Source of the DNA: Leisingera daeponensis | GTDB taxonomy: Bacteria > Pseudomonadota > Alphaproteobacteria > Rhodobacterales > Rhodobacteraceae | Direction of reading: 5' to 3' | Length of the DNA stretch: 64,000 nucleotides | NCBI RefSeq assembly: GCF_019801465.1 | Contig: NZ_JAHVJA010000005.1 | Location: 62,001 to 126,000 of the forward strand | Part shown: positions 33,752 to 41,438 of the stretch, piece after piece | How the letters are laid out: every line of letters begins with the position of its first letter | Position numbering within the stretch: position 1 is the stretch's first letter | Made by a program: the position numbers and the translations under genes | The notes under the pieces: model-generated | Told to the model about the DNA's origin: nothing | The model's database searches: none | The model's input: the letters and a program-made list of their open reading frames with translations, nothing else

Positions 33752-34786
33752 CTATTTCTTTCGCACTGCGCTGAACCATTCAGCCATAAACCGGCGGCGC
33801 TTTTCGGCATCCTGGTACACCAGCAGCCCAGGCCCCAATTGAATGGGCCGCTTCGGGCTGGCGGAATCCACAAAAGCGACTGGCGGCTTGCTGAACGGGT
33901 AGTCCGCTGCCGGGGGCTGCGACCAGGCAGCCGAGATCAGATGGTCGGCAAACATCCTGGCGAGCTCGGGATGGCTGCCGCCCTTCAGCAGCACGGCAGA
34001 GCGCATCATGAGGTTGGTATAGTCTTCCGGGTCCACCACGACGATCTTGCCCGCCAGATCCTGCCGCGCCCGGGCGTAGCTGCCAAGGACGTTGTAGGCC
34101 ACCAGAAGCTCACCCGACGCGACACGCTCTATCATGCTGGCAGAGCAGCAGTGCAGCTGAGGCTCCAGGCTGCCGAGCACTTCCATCAGCCGCCAATAGG
34201 CCTCGGCAGTGCGGGCATCCTGTGTCGCAAACAGGTATCCCAGCCCGCTGACCGACACATCATAGGTGCCGACCCGGCCCCGGAAACGCTCCGGCTGCGC
34301 GCGCAGCAGGGCAATCAGGTCCTGACGTGTCCGGGGCACGCCGGCACCGGCAAAGGCAGACGCCGACAGCACGATCGACGCCGGTTCAAGCGAAAATGCA
34401 AACACATGGCTGCGCCATTCGCCCCATTCAGGGATAAGCGCCGTCGCGGCCGACCTGTGCGGCAGGGTGAAACCGTCATTCGCCAGCCTGGTTTGCAGGT
34501 CCATGGCCGAGGACAGGGCAATGTCGAACCGTTCCTCACCTTCCAGGACCGCCTTCATGACCTCGCTGCTGTTGGCCACGGTGTAGTCGACGGCAACCCC
34601 GGGATTCTGCAGCAGATAACTTTTGATCAGCGGCGCCAGAATCTCCGTGTCCGTGGTCGAAATCACCCGCAGCGGCGTGCCGTCCTGGGGCCCGATCCAG
34701 TGCCGCTCCTCCACTTCAAAGCCGGCTGCGGACTGGGCTGCAATGGCCAGAAAAGTCAGTGCGAGGGAAAACAAAGCGTGACGCAT
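33752..34786 (-). CDS. Periplasmic binding protein of the Tct sensor system
   Basis: A 344-residue protein with a signal peptide (RHALFSLALTFLAIAAQSAAG) and a type II periplasmic-binding fold: RVISTTDTEILAPLIKSYLLQNPGVAVDYTVANSSEV, SGLGYLFATQDARTAEAYW, and VVVDPEDYTNLMMRSAVLLKGG, akin to Fe(III)/polyamine-type binders. No ABC permease lies nearby. Its start overlaps the TctE-like kinase by 31 bases, so it is coexpressed with the kinase and probably delivers ligand information to it. This is inferred from position. Gene order TctD-TctE-binding protein recurs in related bacteria as far as I know. Confidence 0.8.
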   Translation of the reverse strand: MRHALFSLALTFLAIAAQSAAGFEVEERHWIGPQDGTPLRVISTTDTEILAPLIKSYLLQNPGVAVDYTVANSSEVMKAVLEGEERFDIALSSAMDLQTRLANDGFTLPHRSAATALIPEWGEWRSHVFAFSLEPASIVLSASAFAGAGVPRTRQDLIALLRAQPERFRGRVGTYDVSVSGLGYLFATQDARTAEAYWRLMEVLGSLEPQLHCCSASMIERVASGELLVAYNVLGSYARARQDLAGKIVVVDPEDYTNLMMRSAVLLKGGSHPELARMFADHLISAAWSQPPAADYPFSKPPVAFVDSASPKRPIQLGPGLLVYQDAEKRRRFMAEWFSAVRKK

Positions 34787-36141
34787 GCGCCTGCTCCTGT
34801 CTGGCTGTTCTTGATAATCAGGCTGCCGCCATGGGCTTCGGCCACTTCGCGGGCAATGGTGAGCCCCAGCCCCGATCCGATTGTATCCTTGGCGTTCGCC
34901 CCGCGGACGAAACGGCGGGTCAGCGCCTCGGTGTCTTCGCCGCCAAAGCCGCCGGCCTGATCCTCGACTTCAATCTTCTGTTGAGCGCCGGACCCGGCCA
35001 CCCGTACCCAGACCTCGCTGTCCTGCCCGGAATATTTGATGGCATTGTCCAGGATATTACGGACAGCGTTCTGCAGCAGAATGCCATCGCCTTGGATGCA
35101 GACCGGGCTGCCGCCTTCGAAATGCAGGGCAATGTCCTTCAGCTCTGCCACCGGCTGCAGCCGTTCGGTCAGATCCCGCGCGAGTTCGGTCAAATTGACC
35201 TCCTTCAGCTCCAAGCTGTCCGTGCGGAACGACACCATCGCATGATCCAGCAGCTGCCCGGCCGCGCGGGAGCTTTCGTCGATGGCGCGGATCATTTCGC
35301 GCAAGCTGGCACGGTTCTTCTCCTTTTCCACCCGCATTAAGGTGGTTTCGGCCTGGGTGCGCACAGTAGCCAGCGGCGTCCGCACCCGGTGCGCGGCCTC
35401 TGCAATGAAATCTTCCGACCGCGCCAGCGAGGCCTGCAGGCGGCTGATGAAACTGTTGAGCGAGGACACCAGCGGCGACATTTCGGCCGGCACCGGGCGG
35501 GTGACCGGGCGCAGGTCCTTCGGGCCGCGCCGGGAGACCGCCTCCGTCAGCGACCGGAGCGGCTTAATGCTTGATTGGGCCGACCAGAAGGCAAGCGCGG
35601 ATGCCAGCACAAAAAAGCCCGCGCCGATATAAAGCGCCGACCAGACCAGCTGCTCCAGCAGCGTCGCTTGCCCCAAGCGGGTCTGCGCCACCGAAACCTG
35701 AACCGGCACAGGCACACCCTGCACCGACAGCCTCCGGGAAATGGTCACGGCCCGGATGCCTTCGCCCTTGTAGCGGGCACTTTCGAAGACCGGCTGCCCC
35801 GGCTGCACCGGGACACCGCCAACGGGCAAATCGTCATAGCCGGTCAGCGTGCCGCCGGGGTGTGTGATCCGGTAGAAGACCCTGTCGTCGCTGACATTGC
35901 CCAGCATCGACAGCGCGGCATAGGGGATGTCCGCCGTGAGCTCTCCCGACTGGACGGAAACTGAATCCAGAATGGAGGTTGCCGAGGCCAGCAGGATCCT
36001 GTCGTGGCTTTCCTCGGCGACATTGCGGACAAACGCCAGCACCGCGATAAACAGCAGCGCTGCCAGCAGCGCAGCGCTGCCCACAAGCTGCACCAGCAGG
36101 CGGCGGCGGATCGAACCGCTGACATTGACGCCGGCGCTCAT
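34756..36141 (-). CDS. tctE: TctE-type sensor histidine kinase
   Basis: A 461-residue kinase. TM1 (LLVQLVGSAALLAALLFIAVLAFV) precedes a roughly 130-residue periplasmic TctE-type sensor region (ILDSVSVQSGELTADIPYAAL); TM2 is LYIGAGFFVLASALAFW. Then come HAMP, HisKA (FIAEAAHRVRTPLATVRTQ; the phosphorylated histidine is followed by RVRTP) and an ATPase domain with NILDNAIKYS and GSGLGLTIAREVAEAHGG. It overlaps the TctD-like regulator by four bases upstream and the binding protein by 31 downstream. It likely senses a tricarboxylate or similar acid imported by TctCBA. Confidence 0.92.
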   Translation of the reverse strand: MSAGVNVSGSIRRRLLVQLVGSAALLAALLFIAVLAFVRNVAEESHDRILLASATSILDSVSVQSGELTADIPYAALSMLGNVSDDRVFYRITHPGGTLTGYDDLPVGGVPVQPGQPVFESARYKGEGIRAVTISRRLSVQGVPVPVQVSVAQTRLGQATLLEQLVWSALYIGAGFFVLASALAFWSAQSSIKPLRSLTEAVSRRGPKDLRPVTRPVPAEMSPLVSSLNSFISRLQASLARSEDFIAEAAHRVRTPLATVRTQAETTLMRVEKEKNRASLREMIRAIDESSRAAGQLLDHAMVSFRTDSLELKEVNLTELARDLTERLQPVAELKDIALHFEGGSPVCIQGDGILLQNAVRNILDNAIKYSGQDSEVWVRVAGSGAQQKIEVEDQAGGFGGEDTEALTRRFVRGANAKDTIGSGLGLTIAREVAEAHGGSLIIKNSQTGAGACVTLCFPSH

Positions 36142-36803
36142 CCCAGCGACAGCCGGTACCCGAGCCCGCGCACCGTGGTGATCTGCACCCCGGAACCGGC
36201 CAGATGCTTGCGCAGCCGGGCGACATAAACTTCGATGGCGTTCTCCGAAACGTCCTCGTCATAGGAAAACAGCCGGTCCACCAGTTTCGATTTGGACAAG
36301 ATCCGGTCCGGCGCATTCAGAAACACCTCCAGCAGGCGGAGCTCCTTGTTGCGCAGGGTGATGGTTCTGCCGCCGGCTGAAACCGTCCCGGCCATCGGGT
36401 CGAACTGCAAATTCCCGAATCGCCGCAGGTTGGAACTGCCGCCGCCGCGGCGGCGCAGCACAGCCCGGCAGCGGGCTTCGAGCTCGGAAAAATCGAACGG
36501 TTTGGTGATGTAGTCATCCGCGCCGAGATCCAGCATCCCGACCCGGTCCGAGACCTCGGATCGCGCCGTCAGGACGATGACAGGGGTTTCCTTCTGATGC
36601 TCCCGGTGGGCTTTCAGAAAACTGCGGCCGTCCCCGTCCGGAAGCATAATATCCAATAAAATCAGATCATAATCTGTGGTATCAGAGAACGCTGCGGCGG
36701 TTCCGGCGTCGGGTGCGTGATCCACCACATGCCCGTCCAGCCGCAGCCGGTCCAGAATGGCATTCGCCAGGCTTTCGTTATCCTCAACCAGAAGGAAGCG
36801 CAT
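36138..36803 (-). CDS. tctD: TctD-type OmpR-family response regulator
   Basis: A 221-residue regulator. The receiver domain has D51 in LILLDIMLPDGDG and K in YITKPFDFSEL. The C-terminal winged helix of the OmpR/PhoB family includes LRNKELRLLEVFLNAPDRILSKSKLVDRLF and ENAIEVYVARLRKHL. The frame is open upstream to 36881, but ATG 36803 begins MRFLLVEDNESLANAI, the true receiver start. It is divergent from tctC; the shared promoter carries 10-base-spaced TGACAGG repeats. Confidence 0.93.
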   Translation of the reverse strand: MRFLLVEDNESLANAILDRLRLDGHVVDHAPDAGTAAAFSDTTDYDLILLDIMLPDGDGRSFLKAHREHQKETPVIVLTARSEVSDRVGMLDLGADDYITKPFDFSELEARCRAVLRRRGGGSSNLRRFGNLQFDPMAGTVSAGGRTITLRNKELRLLEVFLNAPDRILSKSKLVDRLFSYDEDVSENAIEVYVARLRKHLAGSGVQITTVRGLGYRLSLG

Positions 36804-36830
36804 GGGTGCAGGCCCTTTCCAAGCGGTTCC

Positions 36831-36856
36831 TGACAGGCCGTGACAGGTCCATGTCA
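36831..36856. promoter_or_regulatory. Candidate TctD-binding repeats
   Basis: TGACAGG occurs at 36831-36837 and 36841-36847, exactly 10 bases apart, followed by an inverted half ATGTCA (36851-36856). Ten-base-spaced direct repeats are typical OmpR-family sites. They lie between tctD and tctC. Confidence 0.5.
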
Positions 36857-36919
36857 GCTTGCTGTGCTCCCTTTCAGTCATGAGCGGCGGGACCGCGATT
36901 TGTCAAATGGGAGGACAAA

Positions 36920-37903
36920 ATGAACACATGGACCCTGACGCGCCGGGCCGCGATTGCGGCTGCAGCGGCAGCATTGGCCTTTGGCACACCGGCGGCGGCC
37001 GGGGAAAAGGTTCTGGACAGCATCCATTTCCTGATTCCGGGCGGCGCAGGCGGCGGCTGGGACGGCACCGCCCGCGGCACCGGCGAAGCGCTGACCGGAT
37101 CCGGCCTAGTCGGCAAGGCGTCGTACGAGAACATGTCCGGCGGCGGCGGCGGCAAGGCGATCGGCTATCTGATCGAAAACGCCGCCAGCCAGCACGGCAC
37201 CCTGATGGTGAACTCCACCCCGATCGTGATCCGCTCGCTGACCGGCGTGTTCCCGCAGAACTTCCGCGACCTGACGCTGGTGGCCGGCACCATCGGCGAC
37301 TATGCGGCCATCGTGGTCGGCAAGGACAGCCCGATCAACTCGATGCAGGACCTGCTGGACGCCTACAAGGCGGACCCGCGCGGCACCGCCGTTGGCGGCG
37401 GCTCGGTTCCGGGCGGCATGGATCACCTGGTCGCGGCCATGGTGATGGAAGCCGCGGGCGAGGACCCGACGGCAGTGAAATACATCCCTTATGACGCGGG
37501 CGGCAAGGCGATGGCGGCGCTGCTGTCGGGCGAGATCGCGGCGCTCAGCACCGGGTTTTCCGAAGCGATCGACCTGGCCAATGCCGGCGAGATCAAGATC
37601 ATCGGCGTCACAGCGGAAGAGCGGGTGGACAGCTATCCCGACGCCCCCACTATGACAGAGCAGGGGCTCGACACCACATTCGTCAACTGGCGCGGCTTCT
37701 TCGCGGCTCCCGGCCTGCCCGAAGACAAGCTGGCCGCCTACCAGGAGGCGCTTGCGAAAATGTACGAAACGCCGGAGTGGGAAGAAGTTCGCAGCCGCAA
37801 CGGCTGGGTGAACATCCACAACTCGGGCGACGACTTCCGCGCCTTCCTGGAGGAACAGGAGCAGGTGATCGGCAACCTGATGAAGAAGCTCGGCTTCCTC
37901 TGA
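36920..37903 (+). CDS. tctC: Tripartite tricarboxylate transporter binding protein TctC
   Basis: A 327-residue periplasmic binding protein of the TTT (TctABC) family. The signal peptide has a twin-arginine-like start (TLTRRAAIAAAAAALAFGTPAAAG). The mature protein starts IHFLIPGGAGGGWDGTARGTGEAL, a TTT hallmark, and continues through VAGTIGDYAAIVVGKDSPI and YIPYDAGGKAMAALLSGEI. GGGAGGA precedes the ATG. Substrates in the family are citrate and other carboxylates; not resolvable here. It is divergent from tctDE and followed by a 277-base gap before tctB that contains GC-rich hairpins but no gene. Confidence 0.92.
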   Translation: MNTWTLTRRAAIAAAAAALAFGTPAAAGEKVLDSIHFLIPGGAGGGWDGTARGTGEALTGSGLVGKASYENMSGGGGGKAIGYLIENAASQHGTLMVNSTPIVIRSLTGVFPQNFRDLTLVAGTIGDYAAIVVGKDSPINSMQDLLDAYKADPRGTAVGGGSVPGGMDHLVAAMVMEAAGEDPTAVKYIPYDAGGKAMAALLSGEIAALSTGFSEAIDLANAGEIKIIGVTAEERVDSYPDAPTMTEQGLDTTFVNWRGFFAAPGLPEDKLAAYQEALAKMYETPEWEEVRSRNGWVNIHNSGDDFRAFLEEQEQVIGNLMKKLGFL

Positions 37904-38180
37904 TCCGGCACCCCGCGGCCGTGCGGTGGCTCTGCCCTCGCGCTTCCAGGGTATTTGCAGCAAGAGGAAGGGAAGACGCCTGCCTTCCCGTGCCGGTCAA
38001 GGCACAACCCTCGCCTTGCGCGGTCATCGGCGCCCGGCCGGTCCCGCACCTCAGGCGCCGCGGACGGCGGTCAACGAACCCTTTCCTCTTGCCCGGAATA
38101 GCCCGGGAGAACCGCGCCGCGCGCGGCGGGGGCAGCGCCCCCGGCCCGATTGAAACCACACAAGACACCCGGAGGAGCAC

Positions 38181-38675
38181 ATGGCCCTCGACAGATGGAT
38201 TGCCCTGGTCATCCTGATGATCTGCCTCGCCTACGGCTATGCCGCGTTCTTCACCATGGACGCTGCCCTGCCCCCCTTCATGAGACACAACCCGATCTGG
38301 CCAAGCACCTTCCCCAAGATCCTGTCGGTGATGGCCGTGCTGGCGGCGCTGTTCGTACTGCTCGGGTTCGAGAAAGGCGCGGAGGACCCCAAGCCTATGG
38401 ACATCAACTACCGCCGCCTGACCGATTACAAACTGGGACAGGCGCTGGCACTGCTGGCGCTGATGGCGGCCTATGCGCTGCTGCTGCGCCCGGCGGGCTT
38501 CCTGCCCGCCACGGTCGGCTTCCTCGCTGCCGGCGCCTGCATTCTCGGCGAGCGCAAGCTGCATATCCTGCTGCCCGTCGCGGCGCTGGCCGCGGGCGTG
38601 GTCTGGTATCTGGTCCAGGAAGTGCTGGGGATCTTCCTCAGCCCCTGGCCCGCAATCGTGATGAACGGAGGCTGA
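38181..38675 (+). CDS. tctB: Tripartite tricarboxylate transporter small membrane subunit TctB
   Basis: A 164-residue protein with four hydrophobic helices in the TctB pattern: DRWIALVILMICLAYGYAAFF, the FPKILSVMAVLAALFVLLG segment, LALLALMAAYALLLRPAGFLPAT, and VAALAAGVVWYLVQEVLGIFL. CCGGAGGAG precedes the ATG. One base separates its stop from tctA, so the two membrane subunits are coupled. Like DctQ, its exact role is not defined. Confidence 0.88.
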   Translation: MALDRWIALVILMICLAYGYAAFFTMDAALPPFMRHNPIWPSTFPKILSVMAVLAALFVLLGFEKGAEDPKPMDINYRRLTDYKLGQALALLALMAAYALLLRPAGFLPATVGFLAAGACILGERKLHILLPVAALAAGVVWYLVQEVLGIFLSPWPAIVMNGG

Positions 38676-38676
38676 C

Positions 38677-40194
38677 ATGCTGGACGGCATCCTGATCGGG
38701 CTGGGAACGGCCTTTTCCCTCACCAATCTGCTGATGGTCATCGGCGGCTGTCTGATCGGCACATTCATCGGCATGCTGCCGGGGCTGGGGCCGATGTCGA
38801 TCATCGCCATCATGATCCCGGTAGCGATCTCCATCGGCGACCCGTCCGCGGCGCTGATCCTGCTGGCCGGTGTCTACTACGGCGCCATCTTCGGCGGCTC
38901 GACCTCCTCCATCCTGATCAACGCGCCCGGCGTCGCCTCCACCGTGGCGACTTCGTTCGACGGCTACCCGCTGGCGCGCCAGGGCAAGGCCGGCAAGGCG
39001 CTGACGGTGGCCGCCATCGCGTCGTTTTCCGGCGGCACCATCGGGGCCATCCTGCTGATGATCTTCGCCCCGGCGCTGGCCACGGTGGCGCTGCTGTTCC
39101 ATTCAGCCGAATACTTTGCGCTGATGGTGGTGGGCCTGTCTGCCATCGCCGCCTTTGCCGGCTCCGGCCAGGTCGGCAAGGCGCTGCTGATGACCCTCCT
39201 GGGCCTCATCATGGCAACGGTGGGCGAAGGCGCGCTGTTCAACATGCCGCGCTTCACCATGGGCATCATGGACCTGCAATCGGGGTTCGGCTTCATCACC
39301 CTGGCGATGGCCATGTTTGCCCTGCCCGAAGCGATGTACCTGGTGCTGGACCCCTCCCGCTCCAATTCCGGCAGCGGCAGCGGCGAGATCAAGGACCTGC
39401 GCATCACCCGCGAGGAAGCCAGGGCAATCACCCCGGTGATCGGCCGCCAGTCGGTGCAGGGCTTCCTGATCGGCGTGCTGCCGGGGGCAGGCGCCACCAT
39501 CGCCTCCTTCCTGGGCTACGCGGTGGAGCGCAACATCGCCTCCAAGGAGGAGCAGGAGCAGTTCGGCAAGGGCTCGGTCAAGGGGCTCGCCGCGCCGGAA
39601 AGCGCCAACAACGCTGCCTGCACCGGTTCCTTCGTGCCGCTCCTGACGCTGGGCATTCCCGGCTCCGGCACCACCGCGATCCTGCTGGGCGCGCTGATCG
39701 CCCTCAACGTTTCGCCCGGGCCGCGCCTGATGGTGGATGAGCCGCAGATCTTCTGGGCAGTGATCATCTCGATGTATCTCGGCAACCTGATCCTGCTGAT
39801 CCTGAACCTGCCGCTGATCCCCTATATCGCCAAGGTTCTGGCGGTGCCGCGCAACTACCTGATTCCCTTCATCCTGTTCTTCACTCTGATGGGGGCCTAC
39901 ATCGGCCAGAACAACGCCACCGAGCTGCTGATCTTGGTCGGGCTGGGGATCTGCGCTACCGTGCTGCGCTTTGCCGATTACCCTCTGGCGCCGCTGCTGA
40001 TCGGTTTCATTCTGGGCGCGATGCTGGAAAACAACTTTGCCCGCTCGATGCAGCTTTACGACGGACTGGGGTTCCTGCTGGAGCGGCCGATGACCGTCGG
40101 CCTGCTGGCCCTGGCGGTGCTGCTGGTGGTGCTGCCCAGCTACCGCGCCCGCAGGGCCCGGCTGCGGGCCGAAGGGGCCGCCGACGCTGATTGA
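38677..40194 (+). CDS. tctA: Tripartite tricarboxylate transporter large membrane subunit TctA
   Basis: A 505-residue permease with about twelve transmembrane segments. TctA hallmarks are GTFIGMLPGLGPMSIIAIMIPV, YYGAIFGGSTSSILINAPGVASTVATSFDGYPLARQG, APESANNAACTGSFVPLLTLGIPGSGTTAILLGAL, and LLIGFILGAMLENNFARSM. The gene completes tctCBA. The sodium- or proton-driven transport expected for the family is not directly visible. Confidence 0.95.
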   Translation: MLDGILIGLGTAFSLTNLLMVIGGCLIGTFIGMLPGLGPMSIIAIMIPVAISIGDPSAALILLAGVYYGAIFGGSTSSILINAPGVASTVATSFDGYPLARQGKAGKALTVAAIASFSGGTIGAILLMIFAPALATVALLFHSAEYFALMVVGLSAIAAFAGSGQVGKALLMTLLGLIMATVGEGALFNMPRFTMGIMDLQSGFGFITLAMAMFALPEAMYLVLDPSRSNSGSGSGEIKDLRITREEARAITPVIGRQSVQGFLIGVLPGAGATIASFLGYAVERNIASKEEQEQFGKGSVKGLAAPESANNAACTGSFVPLLTLGIPGSGTTAILLGALIALNVSPGPRLMVDEPQIFWAVIISMYLGNLILLILNLPLIPYIAKVLAVPRNYLIPFILFFTLMGAYIGQNNATELLILVGLGICATVLRFADYPLAPLLIGFILGAMLENNFARSMQLYDGLGFLLERPMTVGLLALAVLLVVLPSYRARRARLRAEGAADAD

Positions 40195-40251
40195 ACCGCA
40201 AATGGGAGGCTCCAGCCTTCCATTTTTCCTCCCCCCTGCCCCGGATATCAG

Positions 40252-41271
40252 ATGAATCTGCGCCGCCGTCTTTTCACCGCCTGCATTGCCCTGCTTGGTG
40301 CCGGCCTCTTCCTGTGGCTGCGCCTGCCGCTGCCGTTCCTGCTTGGCCCGATGTTCCTGTGCCTGGCCTTTGCCCTCGGCGGCGCCGCGATGGAGGGCAT
40401 GGGGCGGCTCGGCACTGCCTTCCGCACTATCCTGGGGGTCGCCGCCGGCACCTCGATCACCCCGGAGGCGGTCGCCGCGATCCCCGGCCTGGCGCTGTCG
40501 CTGCTCTTCGTTCCGGTGTTTGTCGCAACCGTCGCGCTGGTGTCCTTTCCGCTGATGCGCCGGGGCTTCGGATTCGACCGGATGACCAGCTATTATTGCG
40601 CAATGCCGGGCGGGCTGCAGGATCTGGTGGTCTTCGGCGAGCAGGCCGGCGCCAATGTCCGGGTGCTGTCGCTGGTGCATGCCACCCGCATCCTGCTGAT
40701 CGTCAGCGCCGCGCCCTTTCTGCTGGACTGGATCTGGCAGGTGGATCTGCTGGCCCGTCCCGGCCGCCCGTCGGCAGAGCTGCCGCCCGCGCAGATCGGC
40801 TGGATGGTGTTTGCCGGCCTTGCCGGCTGGGGCATGGCGCACCGGCTGGGCGTGTTCGGCGCGTCCATCATCGGGCCGATGGTGCTGGCCGCAAGCCTCA
40901 GCCTGTCCGGCATTATCACCGGACGTCCGCCGGCCGAAATGATCTGGGCCTGCCAGTTCTTCATCGGCATGGCGGTGGGCGCCAAATATGCAGGTGTCAC
41001 CTGGGGCGAGCTGCGCAGGGTAGTCTTTGCCGGATCCGTCAACGGAGTTCTGCTGGCGGCGGTCAGCGCCGTCTTCATCCTCTCGGTCAGCGCCTCGGGC
41101 ATCGCTGCGCCGCTGGATGCCTTCCTGGCCTTCCTGCCGGGCGGCCAGGGCGAAATGGTGGTGCTGGCGATCATTGGGGGCGCGGACCTGGGATTTGTGG
41201 TTCTGCACCATATCTTGCGGGTCGCATTGGTCGTCACCTGTGCCCCGCTGGTATTGCGTCTGGCCAAGTGA
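40252..41271 (+). CDS. AbrB-family (COG3180) membrane protein
   Basis: A 339-residue membrane protein of the family often labelled AbrB/ammonia monooxygenase-like; it is not a transcription factor. About ten helices form two repeats, each with a PFLLGPM- or GASIIGPM-type motif: RLPLPFLLGPMFLCLAFAL in the first and LGVFGASIIGPMVLAASLSLSG in the second. Also typical are the AMPGGLQDLVV and FLPGGQGEMVVLA loops. Function is poorly known; neighbours in many bacteria are TTT transporters, as here. It follows tctA by 57 bases and may be part of the same operon. Confidence 0.82.
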   Translation: MNLRRRLFTACIALLGAGLFLWLRLPLPFLLGPMFLCLAFALGGAAMEGMGRLGTAFRTILGVAAGTSITPEAVAAIPGLALSLLFVPVFVATVALVSFPLMRRGFGFDRMTSYYCAMPGGLQDLVVFGEQAGANVRVLSLVHATRILLIVSAAPFLLDWIWQVDLLARPGRPSAELPPAQIGWMVFAGLAGWGMAHRLGVFGASIIGPMVLAASLSLSGIITGRPPAEMIWACQFFIGMAVGAKYAGVTWGELRRVVFAGSVNGVLLAAVSAVFILSVSASGIAAPLDAFLAFLPGGQGEMVVLAIIGGADLGFVVLHHILRVALVVTCAPLVLRLAK

Positions 41272-41384
41272 CCCCTTGCCTGTGCAACGGCGGCCTGGCT
41301 CTCCCGGCCAGGGTGAAGGCGCTGATGGATCACCTTCTGCCGCGGCACGGCCCCGGAACAAATCCGGCATCAAGCCGTCCGGCA

Positions 41385-41412
41385 ATAATTGACAAAATTA
41401 GTAAATTATAAT
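41385..41412 (+). promoter_or_regulatory. AT-rich promoter/operator region before the adenylation fusion gene
   Basis: This AT-rich island in GC-rich DNA holds TTGACA (41389-41394), TATAAT (41407-41412) and an inverted repeat ATAATT / AATTAT (41385-41390 and 41404-41409). The 12-base distance between TTGACA and TATAAT is too short for a standard promoter, so the exact hexamers are uncertain. Confidence 0.4.
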
Positions 41413-41438
41413 ACCCGCCGCGCTCGAAGGAGTTGCGG

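Noticed and set aside
40252-41271. Transcription factor AbrB
   Set aside because: The family name is misleading: the protein is a ten-helix membrane protein without a DNA-binding domain.
39103-41385. Long open frame on the minus strand opposite tctA and the AbrB-family gene
   Set aside because: It is antisense to two well-supported genes, rich in Q/R/G/H as expected for GC-rich shadow frames, and has no recognisable domain.
41389-41412. Canonical sigma70 promoter from TTGACA and TATAAT before the adenylation fusion
   Set aside because: The hexamers are separated by only 12 bases, too close for normal sigma70 use; kept only as an AT-rich regulatory region.
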